64,000 nt of DNA from UBA6770 sp965660875 (GCA_965660875.1 CBFIBQ010000009.1:1-64000), one strand, 5' to 3'. Positions 1 to 9,459 are shown, counted from the first letter of the stretch. Notes: generated from the sequence alone by a model not told the origin. Numbers and translations are program-made.

Positions 1-1201
1 ATTCAGACAAAGTGTGCTCAATATAAACAACCGAGCCGTTTTTATCTTATTCACCTTCACAGCGGTTGTATTAATGGGTATTCTGCCTTTGTATTTTGAA
101 AACCTCAATATTTACTTATTACCATTTTGCATCTTACCAATAGTAATAAAAGCTTTTTATGATGAAATAATGGCGGCCTTTATCCATATTTTGGCAATGA
201 TACTTATTGGTTTTGCAAGTCCAAATGGATATGAATTCGTTTACATTGAAACCATGGCTGGACTTATTGCGGTATTTAGCTTGGTTAATCTTAAAAAAAG
301 GTCGCAACTTTTGGGCACTGCCTTCCTAATCTTTATCACGTATTCGATAGCACATCTTTCGTTAATCATTATGCAAGAGGGAAATTGGCACAATATTGAA
401 TTGAGCAACTTCTATGCATTTGGTGGAGCTGCCACGCTCACGCTTTTAGTTTATCCACTCATTTACATATTTGAAAAAGTATTTGGCTTTTTATCTGATG
501 TAACGCTAATGGAACTCTCAGACACCAATTCCACTTTGCTTCGAAACCTTGCCACTAAAACCCCCGGAACCTTTCAACACAGTTTGCAGGTGGCCAACTT
601 AGCAGAAACAGCCATTCAACATATTGGTGGCAACCCATTACTTGTAAGAACGGGTGCATTGTATCACGACATTGGGAAAATGGAAGCTCCCCAGTTTTTC
701 ATTGAAAACCAAATTAGCGGATACAATCCACATGATGATATTGAAGCTGATGAAAGTGGGACAATAATCATCAATCATGTCATTCATGGTATTGAATTGG
801 CAAAAAAGCACAAACTACCAGAAGTTCTTATCGATTTTATTCGAACCCACCATGGAACAAGTACCGTGAAGTACTTTTATTTTAAACAAAAAGAAAGTAA
901 CCCGAATAAAACAATAGACGTTAATGACTTTAAGTACCCAGGCCCTATACCGTTTAGTAAAGAAACCGCCGTATTGATGATGGCTGATGCTTGTGAGGCA
1001 GCTAGTCGGAGTCTAAAAGAATATTCGGCAGAATCTGTGAGCCAACTCATCGACAATATTATTGATGGGCAATCGGCTGAGGGTCAGTATCAGAATGCCG
1101 ATATAACCTTTAAGGATATCTCTGCAATAAAACGCATCTTCAAAAAAATGCTCATGAATATTTATCACGTTCGAATTGAGTACCCTAAGGAAAAGCCTTA
1201 A
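1..1201 (+). CDS. HD-domain phosphohydrolase, PgpH/YqfF (7TMR-HD) family, 5'-truncated
   Basis: This is the carboxy-terminal part of a membrane HD phosphohydrolase. Characterised relatives (PgpH) degrade c-di-AMP on the cytosolic side of the membrane. The frame is open from base 2. The GTG at 14 is only the first start-like codon, so the true start and the extracellular 7TMR-HDED sensor lie outside the window. Seen here: several hydrophobic helices over the first ~160 residues, then a soluble HD domain with the paired His-Asp of YHDIGKMEAP (residues 218-219 counted from base 14) and further metal-ligand motifs HVIHG and THHGT. The stop is TAA at 1199-1201, followed by a tRNA gene on the same strand. 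The family call is strong. The substrate is inferred from the family. Confidence 0.9.
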   Translation, partial: FRQSVLNINNRAVFILFTFTAVVLMGILPLYFENLNIYLLPFCILPIVIKAFYDEIMAAFIHILAMILIGFASPNGYEFVYIETMAGLIAVFSLVNLKKRSQLLGTAFLIFITYSIAHLSLIIMQEGNWHNIELSNFYAFGGAATLTLLVYPLIYIFEKVFGFLSDVTLMELSDTNSTLLRNLATKTPGTFQHSLQVANLAETAIQHIGGNPLLVRTGALYHDIGKMEAPQFFIENQISGYNPHDDIEADESGTIIINHVIHGIELAKKHKLPEVLIDFIRTHHGTSTVKYFYFKQKESNPNKTIDVNDFKYPGPIPFSKETAVLMMADACEAASRSLKEYSAESVSQLIDNIIDGQSAEGQYQNADITFKDISAIKRIFKKMLMNIYHVRIEYPKEKP

Positions 1202-1358
1202 CTTTTGAATTGCAAGATGTTCAGCACTTACCAGCAATAAGCTACATTTTAGTTGATTTAACTAAGCAGAAAATTAACGTAACTGCCTGACCAAGAACAA
1301 AATCTTTTTACAAGTCTAACCGGGCATAAAGATTCAATGATTTATTCTGCCACAAAGT

Positions 1359-1389
1359 GTTGGATAAAATGGTTTTAATTATACTTTTG
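1359..1389 (+). promoter_or_regulatory. Bacteroidota-type promoter for tRNA-Ser
   Basis: A TTGG element at 1360-1363 and TACTTTTG at 1382-1389 match the Bacteroidota primary sigma pattern (-33 TTG, -7 TAnnTTTG) with 19 nt between them. The predicted transcript start falls just before the tRNA at 1400. Confidence 0.65.
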
Positions 1390-1399
1390 GCCTCCCGTT

Positions 1400-1486
1400 G
1401 GAGAGGTGGCTGAGTGGCTGAAAGCGGCACCCTGCTAAGGTGTTATACTCGTAAGGGTATCGAGGGTTCGAATCCCTCTCTCTCCG
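1400..1486 (+). tRNA. tRNA-Ser(GCU)
   Basis: An 87-nt cloverleaf with a long variable arm, as expected of a class II serine tRNA. The 7-bp acceptor stem is 1400-1406 with 1479-1485 (last pair G-U) and the discriminator G is 1486. The anticodon stem is 1427-1431/1439-1443 around the loop CTGCTAA, giving anticodon GCU at 1434-1436, which reads AGC and AGU. The T arm is GAGGG-TTCGAAT-CCCTC. The 3' CCA is not encoded (GCAAA follows). Confidence 0.96.
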
Positions 1487-1490
1487 CAAA

Positions 1491-1522
1491 AAAGTCCAAC
1501 TCACATGAGTTGGGCTTTTTTT
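1491..1522. terminator. Bidirectional intrinsic terminator
   Basis: The arms AAGTCCAACTCA (1492-1503) and TGAGTTGGGCTT (1506-1517) pair with one wobble. On the plus strand a T run (1516-1522) follows and serves the tRNA. On the minus strand the A run before the left arm becomes the T run and serves the DUF4294 gene that ends at 1527. Confidence 0.8.
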
Positions 1523-1526
1523 ATGA

Positions 1527-2117
1527 TTAATATTTCCCCTGCTCGATTGCGAGTACAATCTCTTCAATGTATTTATCTTCCTCGGATGCATTGTATTCAG
1601 ACTTTAAATCCTGTCCGAAGACCCGAGCTATTCCTTGCCAAAAAAATGCAGTCATTCCACTTCTGAATTCTCTTACCAGTTCATATGATGTTCGACTTGT
1701 CTCTCTATCTATAAGCTTAATTAATATTCGCCCCTGAGTAGTAGTCATTTCCTTCATATCATCCCCGTACTCCGCCAACAATTCTTGCTCGACTTTTTTG
1801 TAGTATTTCTTTCGTTTTTTAGGATCCTCCTCGGCTTCAATCTCCGATTCATACTTCGCTAACAATTTACTAGCTAACTTGGCATAAGGATACACTTTCT
1901 TTACATAGCGCTGCAAGCGATTGTACCTTCTTTCCTCTTTTTTTGAAACGAAATTTCTTCTTTCCCAAACAAAGTAGGTATTCATAAAAACCACAGGAAC
2001 CGTGTCACCTTCGATTACCGTTGCGTAATACAATTGTTGTTTAGAACTATCCTTTTGTGCCTTTAATTGAAAAAAGGCAGTGAAGCTAATAAGTAATATG
2101 AGTGTTGTAATTTTCAC
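1527..2117 (-). CDS. DUF4294 domain-containing protein
   Basis: A 196-residue protein with a signal peptide (hydrophobic to about residue 18, then LKAQ), followed by the conserved, charged DUF4294 region. I recognise this family from Bacteroidota, where its function is unknown. The segment around Y-V-W-E-R-R (~50) and the dense Lys/Arg/Glu helix (~60-125) are typical, and the length is usual for the family. The start is GTG at 2117: the frame has an in-frame TAA about 25 nt upstream and no ATG between. It probably acts in the periplasm or envelope. It stands alone as a single-gene unit ending at the shared terminator. Confidence 0.85.
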   Translation of the reverse strand: MKITTLILLISFTAFFQLKAQKDSSKQQLYYATVIEGDTVPVVFMNTYFVWERRNFVSKKEERRYNRLQRYVKKVYPYAKLASKLLAKYESEIEAEEDPKKRKKYYKKVEQELLAEYGDDMKEMTTTQGRILIKLIDRETSRTSYELVREFRSGMTAFFWQGIARVFGQDLKSEYNASEEDKYIEEIVLAIEQGKY

Positions 2118-2156
2118 CGATTGTAATCTACGGTTTTAAAATTACAAAGTTTGTGC

Positions 2157-2900
2157 CTAATCTCTATTCAATTTGGATAATAGCCTTAAAATTTCAAGAT
2201 AAAGCCACACCAATGTTACCATTAGGCCAAAAGCACTGTACCACTCCATGTATTTTGGAGCACCGTGAAAAGCATTTTTTTCTATAAAGTCAAAGTCTAG
2301 AAGTAAGTTTAATGCGGCAATCGCAATTACCACCAAGCTAAAACCTATTCCCATCAAGCCTCCTTCATGTATCATGGGCATACCAGACCCAAACATAGAC
2401 ATGATAAAATTGATAAAGTATATCAGTGCTATGGCACCAGTAGCAGCAATAATTCCAGACCTAAACTTTTCGTTTACTTTAATTAAACCGGTGCGATACG
2501 TAACCAACATAATAAACATAGTACCAAAAGTTAAGAGTACAGCTTGCATTGCAATCCCCGGAAACTGCATTTCTGCAAAAGCTGAAACCCCTCCTAAAAA
2601 CAGCCCCTCTAAGGCAGCATAAATGGGAGCACTTATTGGAGCTACAGTAGGTTTAAAAATGGTTACCAATGCTGCAATTAATCCTCCTATGGCACCTACC
2701 ATTAATAAACCCGTTGTACTATTTCCAGCTAAAAACATGTCAAAAACATAGTACGCGGGAATTATTGCGCATACGAACAGAATCAACGATTTATTTACCG
2801 TTCCCTGTACGGTCATTTTTTCACCTTGTGCTGCAAACCCCTGTTTTTCAAATATTTTTTCGCTAAAAGCTGGATTTGATGATTTTTCTATTAATGCCAT
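2157..2900 (-). CDS. Bax inhibitor-1/YccA-like integral membrane protein
   Basis: A 247-residue polytopic inner-membrane protein of the Bax inhibitor-1/YccA superfamily (the BI-1-like group seen in many Bacteria). About 40 soluble residues at the N terminus are followed by roughly seven hydrophobic segments with Gly-rich packing motifs, such as APIYAALEGLFLGG in the middle and LDFDFIEK before the last segments. In the bacterial homologue YetJ the fold is a pH-sensitive calcium leak channel; whether that applies here is inference. It lies 12 nt downstream of the biotin carboxylase gene on the same strand and may share its transcript. Confidence 0.88.
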   Translation of the reverse strand: MALIEKSSNPAFSEKIFEKQGFAAQGEKMTVQGTVNKSLILFVCAIIPAYYVFDMFLAGNSTTGLLMVGAIGGLIAALVTIFKPTVAPISAPIYAALEGLFLGGVSAFAEMQFPGIAMQAVLLTFGTMFIMLVTYRTGLIKVNEKFRSGIIAATGAIALIYFINFIMSMFGSGMPMIHEGGLMGIGFSLVVIAIAALNLLLDFDFIEKNAFHGAPKYMEWYSAFGLMVTLVWLYLEILRLLSKLNRD

Positions 2901-2912
2901 TTTCTCTTTAAA

Positions 2913-4391
2913 TTAAACTCGTTTAGTTTTCCAATTTGTAACCACGTTATTCGGGTAACCCTTAGTATCGTTTGCAGATTGTTCATCAAACAACTTACCA
3001 ATCACTAAAGCTGCCAATTCTTCCTCTTTTTTATCGAAATAATTCAATACTTCCGGTTTGAAGTATTTATCTACAAAGTGTGTATCAAAGTTACCGCTGG
3101 TGAATGCCTCGTGCTGGATGGCAAAGCGACAAAAAGACAGCGTAGTGTTCACTCCTTCTATTTTATAATCGTCAATTGCTCTTACCATACGTTCAATTGC
3201 CTCTTGTCTGTTTTTCCCCGATGCAATCAATTTTGAAATCATTGGGTCGTAATAAATTGGAATTTGCATTCCCTCTTCAAAACCGTCATCTACCCGAACT
3301 CCTGGACCTTCTGGCTTTCTATAGCGCTGCAGCGTACCTATATCTGGCAAGAAATTATTCTGGGGATCTTCTGCATACACCCGCACCTCGAGTGAGTGAC
3401 CTTCAATTTTTAAATCTTTTTGTTCAAAGCTCAGTTGTTCTCCTCTAGCAACTTTTATTTGCTCTTTGACTAAATCAACCCCAGTAATTTCTTCTGTTAC
3501 CGGATGTTCAACTTGCAACCGGGTGTTCATTTCTAGAAAATAATAATTGGTGTTATTTTCCAAGATAAACTCTACCGTACCGGCACCAACATAATCGCAA
3601 GCCAAGGCTACGCGTTTTGCGCACTCTCCCATTTCCTCTCTTAGTTCAGGAGTAAGCACAGAACTCGGTGCCTCTTCAATTACCTTTTGATGCCTGCGCT
3701 GTATACTGCATTCGCGATCAAACAAATGCACCACATTGCCATGACTATCTGCTAAAACTTGAAATTCTATATGCCTTGGAGAGGTAACGTAGCGCTCAAT
3801 AAATACCGATCCATCACCAAAAGCTGAAACTGCTTCATTCATTGCCAACTGCAATTGTTCTTCAACACTCTCTTCCTCGTAAACGGTGCGCATACCCTTA
3901 CCGCCTCCGCCAGCCGCAGCTTTAATTAAAATAGGGAAGCCAATTTCTTTAGCAACTTTCTTTGCTTCATCAAGATTTTGGATTGCCCCTTCTGTTCCTG
4001 GCACCATAGGTATTCCGAATGCCTTCACGGCTTCTTTTGCGGCTAATTTATTCCCCATCACTTCAATAGCGTGTGGTCTCGGACCAATAAATGAAATGCC
4101 TGCTTCTTCAACTTTTTTTGCAAAAACGGCATTTTCACTCAAAAAACCGTAACCTGGGTGAATCCCGTCAACATCAAGTTTTCTAGCAACATCGAGAATG
4201 TGTTCCATTACCAAATACGATTGGTTGGAAGGTGCAGGGCCAATGCAAACTGCTTCGTCCGCATACTGCACAAACGGGGCGTTTCTGTCCGCTTCAGAAA
4301 AAATGGCAACACTTTTGATGCCCATTTCGTGACATGAACGCATAATACGTAACGCTATTTCTCCTCGATTTGCAACTAGTACTTTTTTCAT
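2913..4391 (-). CDS. accC: Biotin carboxylase subunit of an acyl-CoA carboxylase
   Basis: ATP-dependent carboxylation of biotin on the biotin carrier protein, the first half-reaction of acetyl- or propionyl-CoA carboxylase, in the cytosol. Visible are the N-terminal domain (KKVLVANRGEIALRIMRSC), the ATP-grasp glycine loop (AAAGGGGKGM) and the catalytic/biotin region EMNTRLQVEHPVTEEITG. The 492 residues are longer than the ~450 of classical AccC, with ~35 extra residues at the C terminus. I start it at ATG 4391. An in-frame start at 4439 would lie inside the minus-strand promoter-like box. No biotin carrier or carboxyltransferase gene is adjacent, so acetyl-CoA versus propionyl-CoA carboxylase cannot be decided here. 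Confidence 0.9.
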   Translation of the reverse strand: MKKVLVANRGEIALRIMRSCHEMGIKSVAIFSEADRNAPFVQYADEAVCIGPAPSNQSYLVMEHILDVARKLDVDGIHPGYGFLSENAVFAKKVEEAGISFIGPRPHAIEVMGNKLAAKEAVKAFGIPMVPGTEGAIQNLDEAKKVAKEIGFPILIKAAAGGGGKGMRTVYEEESVEEQLQLAMNEAVSAFGDGSVFIERYVTSPRHIEFQVLADSHGNVVHLFDRECSIQRRHQKVIEEAPSSVLTPELREEMGECAKRVALACDYVGAGTVEFILENNTNYYFLEMNTRLQVEHPVTEEITGVDLVKEQIKVARGEQLSFEQKDLKIEGHSLEVRVYAEDPQNNFLPDIGTLQRYRKPEGPGVRVDDGFEEGMQIPIYYDPMISKLIASGKNRQEAIERMVRAIDDYKIEGVNTTLSFCRFAIQHEAFTSGNFDTHFVDKYFKPEVLNYFDKKEEELAALVIGKLFDEQSANDTKGYPNNVVTNWKTKRV

Positions 4392-4410
4392 ATTTTCCGA
4401 TTCAATTAAG

Positions 4411-4444
4411 TAAATTTGTTCAGAGGTGTTAACTTTCAAAACTA
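4411..4444. promoter_or_regulatory. Divergent promoter boxes between the biotin carboxylase and TPR genes
   Basis: TAAATTTG at 4411-4418 on the plus strand and TAGTTTTG (4444-4437) on the minus strand both fit the Bacteroidota -7 consensus TAnnTTTG and point outward into the two genes. I see no convincing -33 element for either. Confidence 0.4.
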
Positions 4445-4466
4445 AAATAATTTGAACCCTTCGGCT

Positions 4467-5207
4467 GTGTTAATTCGGTATAAAATTCTACTAATAATTG
4501 GGTTTATTATATCGTGTTTGTTTATTAACGGCACCTCGCAAGAACATGTGAAAACAAACTTAAACGGTCAGGAGCATTATAACGCTGGATTGCTCACAGA
4601 GGCTATAATTGATTTCAAAAAAAGTATTCAGATAAAGCCGGATTATTTAAAAGCGCATTTCAACCTTGGAATGACCTACTACAAACTGGAGTATTATGAT
4701 TCAGCCACGGTGCATTTTGAACGAGTTATTGAAATTGATAGCTCATTAGCGCTACCATATTATTATCTGCCTTTTTGCCACTATAATAATGCAGAAAATG
4801 AACGCGCTCTATTAGCATTTAACAAGGCCATTAATAAATTCCCAAAAAAAAGAGAGTTGTACTATTATACAGCTGTTTTGCATGCGGCTGAAGGAGAACG
4901 AGAGGCAGAACTCGAAACATATAACAAGCTGCTCACTTTATTCCCAAATGAATACAAAGCAATTATTCAAAGAGCCAATTTGCATAATCAGTTGCAGAAC
5001 TTTGAATTGGCTCTTAAAGACTTAGACAAAGCAATAGAGCTCAAAGAGTTTGAAGCAAACCCATATGAGCTTCGAGGTGTAATTCACATAAATTTTGGTC
5101 GTATAGAATTGGGGTGCAAAGATTTAAATATGGCAGAGGCTTTAGGTTCTGATGCCCCTGCAGTAATTGAATTACAAGAAGAGCATTGCGAAGGTACTAG
5201 CGAATAA
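4467..5207 (+). CDS. Tetratricopeptide repeat protein
   Basis: A ~246-residue protein with an N-terminal hydrophobic segment (signal peptide or anchor) and about five TPR units. One unit reads HYNAGLLTEAIIDFKKSIQI and another AHFNLGMTYYKLEYYDSATV; the array ends near residue 235. TPR arrays are protein-protein scaffolds and no enzymatic motif is visible. The start is uncertain: GTG 4467 and TTG 4452 are both possible and there is no ATG. The 3' end overlaps the convergent sugar transferase gene by 11 nt. The partner is unknown. Confidence 0.75.
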   Translation: MLIRYKILLIIGFIISCLFINGTSQEHVKTNLNGQEHYNAGLLTEAIIDFKKSIQIKPDYLKAHFNLGMTYYKLEYYDSATVHFERVIEIDSSLALPYYYLPFCHYNNAENERALLAFNKAINKFPKKRELYYYTAVLHAAEGEREAELETYNKLLTLFPNEYKAIIQRANLHNQLQNFELALKDLDKAIELKEFEANPYELRGVIHINFGRIELGCKDLNMAEALGSDAPAVIELQEEHCEGTSE

Positions 5208-5784
5208 TTTTTGCAAAGGTTTTAAAGATTACAGCCAAATAACTTGAAAACGAGGGGTGATCAATAAACTTTCGATTTAACCTCAGCTTTGCAGGCATTA
5301 CCTCTTCAATATATGCACGTTCTGGGTTTTCTGCTCTCGACAAAATATCGTTTTCATTTACAAACTCAATGGAGGCATAATCTGTTATACCGGGCTTAAC
5401 GTTTAATACCTCTAACTGTTCATCTTTATACTCCGCAACGTATCTGCGCACTTCTGGTCTTGGCCCAACTAAACTCATCTCACCTTTTAAGACATTGAAT
5501 AATTGAGGAAGCTCATCTAACTTGTATTTTCTTAGAATATAACCTGCACGGGTTATTCTCGGGTCTCTACCGCCAACTGTAAGCTGTCCTTTTGCCTCTG
5601 CATTAACCTGCATGGTTCGGAGCTTGTGTAAAAAAAAATCTCTGCCCCACCTACCCACTCTTTGTTGATTAAATAGTATGGGGCCTGCAGAATCAATTTT
5701 TATCCAAATACTAATTAGAAGAAGCAAAGGAAGCAAAAACACTATGCCAAGAAAACTCAGCAACACATCCGCAATACGAATCAT
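5197..5784 (-). CDS. Bacterial sugar transferase (initiating phosphoglycosyl transferase)
   Basis: Transfers a sugar-1-phosphate from a UDP-sugar to undecaprenyl phosphate and so starts a surface-polysaccharide or glycan repeat unit. It is the short 195-residue monotopic PglC-like form (PF02397). A membrane hairpin at the N terminus (~5-28) is followed by the core motifs NQQRVGRWGRDFFLHKLRTM, DPRITRAGYILRKYKLDELP and SLVGPRPEVRRYV. It overlaps the upstream aminotransferase gene by 4 nt, implying translational coupling, and is the last gene of the polysaccharide operon. The sugar cannot be read from sequence; the neighbouring aminotransferase suggests an amino sugar. Confidence 0.93.
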   Translation of the reverse strand: MIRIADVLLSFLGIVFLLPLLLLISIWIKIDSAGPILFNQQRVGRWGRDFFLHKLRTMQVNAEAKGQLTVGGRDPRITRAGYILRKYKLDELPQLFNVLKGEMSLVGPRPEVRRYVAEYKDEQLEVLNVKPGITDYASIEFVNENDILSRAENPERAYIEEVMPAKLRLNRKFIDHPSFSSYLAVIFKTFAKIIR

Positions 5785-6995
5785 CCCATTACTTCTTTGA
5801 CGGCAGTAATTACTGCATCAGTTACCCATCCAATCTGCTCATCAGTTATGTCATAAAATACGGGTAATGTAATTTCTTCTTGATAATTTTTCCATGCCAC
5901 AGGAAAATCCGACATTTTATAGCCAAACTTCTTGTAAGCAGTAAGCAACGGAATGGGTTGAAAATGAACGTTTACTGCAATTTTCTGTTCCGATATCTTC
6001 TCTATTACTTGATCTCGTTGTGCCTCAGATGCCCCATTAATTCTAAGCATGTAAATGTGAAAACAACTTTGTTTGTCTGCCGTTTTGTACACTGGTATAT
6101 TTGCCCATGGATACTTGCCTAACGCTTCATTGTATTTATCGAAAATATATTTACGCTTCACCAGCATATCGGTATCGTAACGCTCCAACTCAACCAATCC
6201 TAGTGCGGCCTGAATATCCGTCATATTACATTTGTAACCTGGCTCTGTAATGTCATACCTCCAGCCACCAGCCTTAGTCTTTTCCAATGCATCTTTTGAC
6301 TGACCATGTAAGGACTTCACCTTAAATTGTTTCTGAACTTTTGCCGCGTCAAACTGCTCGGGCAGATTGATTATGACAGAGCCTCCCTCAGCAGTCGGTA
6401 GGTTTTTTACCGCATGAAAAGAAAACGAGCTTATATCAGCGAGTGTACCAGAGTTGTTTCCCTTGTAAGTCGCTCCAATGGAATGCGCTGCATCTGCTAA
6501 GACCATTATTCGCCCTAGCTTTTCTTGTTCTTCTGATTTTGGTTTGAACTTAGACCTCACCTCTGATTTGGCCAGCATTGTATGCAGTTCGTCATAATCA
6601 ATCGGCATTCCTGCAATATCTACTGGCATGATCACTTTAGTCTTTTCCGTTATAGCGGCCTCTATTTTTGAAACGTCAATGTTAAAATCATCTTGAATAT
6701 CCACAAGAACGGGAGTTGCTCCGCAATGCATAACCACATTGGCAGTTGCGCAATAAGTATACGCCGGTAGAATCACCTCATCACCTTCTTGCACACCAAA
6801 CCAACGGAGCGCTAGTTCTAAACCAGCAGTTGCTGAATTTAGACATACCGTTGATTTTCCTCCAGTATATTTAGTTAACTCTTCCTCTAGCTTCCTGGTT
6901 TTAGGTCCAGTGGTAATCCAACCCGAGTACAGTGTATCAACTACTGCATCAGCCATTTTTTTATCCATTCTGGGTGGTGAAAAAGGTACTCTCAT
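5781..6995 (-). CDS. DegT/DnrJ/EryC1/StrS-family sugar aminotransferase
   Basis: A PLP-dependent enzyme that transaminates a nucleotide-linked keto-sugar. It has 404 residues with the family layout: a substrate/PLP pocket after GWITTGPKTRKLEEEL, the Asp-x-Ala-His motif LADAAHSIGATYKG, and the PLP lysine in SFHAVKNLPTAEGG (Lys197). It overlaps the upstream ligase gene and the downstream sugar transferase gene by 4 nt each. The likely role is making the amino sugar that the sugar transferase loads onto the lipid carrier. The linker around residues 150-165 is unusually Lys/Glu-rich and looks like a lineage-specific insertion. Confidence 0.92.
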   Translation of the reverse strand: MRVPFSPPRMDKKMADAVVDTLYSGWITTGPKTRKLEEELTKYTGGKSTVCLNSATAGLELALRWFGVQEGDEVILPAYTYCATANVVMHCGATPVLVDIQDDFNIDVSKIEAAITEKTKVIMPVDIAGMPIDYDELHTMLAKSEVRSKFKPKSEEQEKLGRIMVLADAAHSIGATYKGNNSGTLADISSFSFHAVKNLPTAEGGSVIINLPEQFDAAKVQKQFKVKSLHGQSKDALEKTKAGGWRYDITEPGYKCNMTDIQAALGLVELERYDTDMLVKRKYIFDKYNEALGKYPWANIPVYKTADKQSCFHIYMLRINGASEAQRDQVIEKISEQKIAVNVHFQPIPLLTAYKKFGYKMSDFPVAWKNYQEEITLPVFYDITDEQIGWVTDAVITAVKEVMG

Positions 6996-8290
6996 TGTTG
7001 TCCGATTTTTTTCTTTCTGATATTATAAAGAGGATTATCAAGGAAATTTGTTCCATAATCGCTTCCCATATTTTGCGCAAATAGAGATGCAAAGAAAGCG
7101 TAAAATACCACGCCCGCCTGAACTTCAAGCACCGACTCTGTTAAACATGCTACTCCAACAATAATGGAAAGAAATACTGCTAAAAAATGCAACCTTCTCC
7201 AGCTCACCAAAAAAGGGGATAGAAACATAAATAGTATTATCATAACAGCCGGTATACCCAATGCAGCTGCAGACTGGAGGTATTGATTGTGCGCGTTATA
7301 CTGTCGTTTTACAAGGGTTTGATATCCATCCTCTTTATACTGTTTGATTAATTCATCTTTTATATCTCCAGTTCCGACTCCGATTATAGGGTTGGATTTA
7401 ATAAGATTTACGGTAAACCCCCAAACCAGTATTCGTATTGAAGTACTTGTTTTATAGGCCTTCTGCGCAGCTTTACCTTTTTTAACTGCCGTTGCTACTT
7501 CTTCAAAACCATGAAATTTTAATGCGGAACTGCTGTAATCTTTGAACACGGAACTCATGATTACCCAAGCGAAGACCAATATGGAAATAATGAACATCCA
7601 CTTTTTATATCGTATCAATGCATAAATAATAACGAGAATCAAAGCTAAAATCAAAACTAACAAACCATTCCTTGAAGTACTTTGAAAGACAGCCCCACTG
7701 AACACCAAAATCAGAAATACTCTGATTAAATTCTGCACGGTATACAGGGTTTGAGACCTAAAGTAAAGTCGATAAATGAGTATTATTATAGCAAAGTTCA
7801 TGTACATAGCAAAGTAACCAATGTGCAAACTTGGTGTAAGGTTTTCGCCATATAGCTTTAGAAAATCGGTCTTATCTGCATAAAAATCATACGAAGCTTG
7901 AAGCACACCGATAAGAATTGCTACTACACAACCCACTACATATCCAGATAAAACACGCTCAAAATCTATGGAATGGAGTCTTTTTGAAAAGTAAAAAACG
8001 AGCGGCAGCAGCAAAAACGAAAGTTTCACTTGAACATCAAACAGCCCAAAGTCCATATTCTCCGACCAAATCAATCCTATAAGATGCCATAAAAAGAACG
8101 CAATGAGTAATGCAAACGACCAGATGCTCTTATGTTCTTCCTTCTTGTCTAAGCTCAACCAATTTAGCACCGTTAATGCGATAATAATGGCGAGTACATT
8201 TTGATTTACGGGAAGAAAAAAAGCCAGTAACGTGATCAACCATTTGTGCCTGAATTCTGCCGACAACATATTTTGATAAAGACTTTGCAT
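6992..8290 (-). CDS. O-antigen ligase-family (Wzy_C) membrane protein
   Basis: A 432-residue polytopic membrane protein with about ten to twelve hydrophobic helices. A large periplasmic loop (~260-320) contains GVGTGDIKDELIKQY and the histidine motif RQYNAHNQYLQSAAALG, characteristic of the WaaL/Wzy_C superfamily. Members join polymerised O-antigen to a lipid A core or polymerise it; the family call cannot separate ligase from polymerase. Another candidate polymerase lies at 12912-14207, so this one is more likely the ligase. It overlaps the next gene by 4 nt and sits 17 nt after the previous one. Confidence 0.88.
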   Translation of the reverse strand: MQSLYQNMLSAEFRHKWLITLLAFFLPVNQNVLAIIIALTVLNWLSLDKKEEHKSIWSFALLIAFFLWHLIGLIWSENMDFGLFDVQVKLSFLLLPLVFYFSKRLHSIDFERVLSGYVVGCVVAILIGVLQASYDFYADKTDFLKLYGENLTPSLHIGYFAMYMNFAIIILIYRLYFRSQTLYTVQNLIRVFLILVFSGAVFQSTSRNGLLVLILALILVIIYALIRYKKWMFIISILVFAWVIMSSVFKDYSSSALKFHGFEEVATAVKKGKAAQKAYKTSTSIRILVWGFTVNLIKSNPIIGVGTGDIKDELIKQYKEDGYQTLVKRQYNAHNQYLQSAAALGIPAVMIILFMFLSPFLVSWRRLHFLAVFLSIIVGVACLTESVLEVQAGVVFYAFFASLFAQNMGSDYGTNFLDNPLYNIRKKKIGQQ

Positions 8291-8307
8291 AATGAAGAAT
8301 ACCTCCC

Positions 8308-9456
8308 TTAAAGTATTTGATCTAATTGCGCTTCCAAAAACGATAGGTATCGGTCGGCATTGTGCTTATCAAGCGGAATATTCAAAATGTGCTTGGAGAG
8401 GTACTGCGCATTTGGAAAGTCATCTACGTTTAACCCCCACTGTTCAAAATCACTTTTTACCGGATGAATAGGCGAAATAAACCAATCCCCTAAGGGTAAG
8501 CCTTTATCTTCCGCTTTACTCATAAAATCTTCCCTATTCTTTACCAGAATGGGGTAAATTAAGAAAGAATGATTTTTTTTCAATTCGTCGGCGACATACC
8601 GTTTTCCGTGACCTTTCAAAAAAGCATCAAAGCGCAACGCATTTTGCTTTCTAAGTTCAAGCACATTTGGCAGTTTATCAAGAGCTTTAATCCCTGTTTT
8701 GCATTGCACTGGAGCCGCCTTTTTTAAAAAATTTTCAGGAAGTCTAGGTGCTTCAATTTCTTCAGGTGAAGAAGAGCCCACTACCAACTTCATAGCAGTA
8801 AGCTTGCGGTAAAGACGAATTAATATCCAGTAGGTGGTATCGTTTAGTAAATATTTTCTTGCATTAATCAATGCATTCAGCATTAAGCGCTCTTTAGAAT
8901 TGGGGGCTACTGATTGTTTGTGTTGTTCTTCTATTTTATTGAGATAGGCTTGATTGTTGACACGGAGAATACCGCCAACACCAGTGGAGAAGGGTTTATT
9001 CCATTGGGTACTGTAAAATGCGAAGTCCGCTAGACTGCCATTTGTTTCTCCATTATACTTTCCTCCAAATCCATGCGTACAATCTTCTATACAATACACG
9101 CCTTTTGTTTTACAGAACTCGACTATTTCTTCTACTTCAGAACTTAACCCGAATGTATTTTGAATAATTACCGCCTTTGTTTTGCCTGTAAGCTTTGATT
9201 TTAATGCATCAATGCTCATATTGAATGAGTCGGGACGAACATCAGCATACACTGGTTTTGCTCCGGTATAAATGATCGCATTAGGAACAACTACGCAAGT
9301 AAAAGCTTGTAGGATCACCTCGTCTCCTTCAGAAATATCTAACGCTTTTAGCGCACTGTAAAGTGCTACTCTACCCTTCCAAAATAAAAACACATGCTCT
9401 TGAGGGCAGCCAAGTGCAAGCGCAATTTCCTTTTGGTATCTTTTTCCTGAATTCAA
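8308..9456 (-). CDS. Second DegT/DnrJ/EryC1-family aminotransferase
   Basis: A 382-residue fold-type I PLP enzyme, only distantly similar to the aminotransferase two genes downstream. Visible are LFWKGRVALYSALKAL near the N terminus, IEDCTHGFGGKYNGET (with the Asp that pairs with the pyridine nitrogen) and FYSTQWNKPFSTGVGG with the PLP lysine at Lys154. The central region (~190-260) is more basic than usual. The family includes sugar aminotransferases and some dehydratases, and context supports a polysaccharide-precursor role. It lies 3 nt after the upstream glycosyltransferase gene. The substrate is unknown. Confidence 0.87.
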   Translation of the reverse strand: MNSGKRYQKEIALALGCPQEHVFLFWKGRVALYSALKALDISEGDEVILQAFTCVVVPNAIIYTGAKPVYADVRPDSFNMSIDALKSKLTGKTKAVIIQNTFGLSSEVEEIVEFCKTKGVYCIEDCTHGFGGKYNGETNGSLADFAFYSTQWNKPFSTGVGGILRVNNQAYLNKIEEQHKQSVAPNSKERLMLNALINARKYLLNDTTYWILIRLYRKLTAMKLVVGSSSPEEIEAPRLPENFLKKAAPVQCKTGIKALDKLPNVLELRKQNALRFDAFLKGHGKRYVADELKKNHSFLIYPILVKNREDFMSKAEDKGLPLGDWFISPIHPVKSDFEQWGLNVDDFPNAQYLSKHILNIPLDKHNADRYLSFLEAQLDQIL

Positions 9457-9459
9457 GAT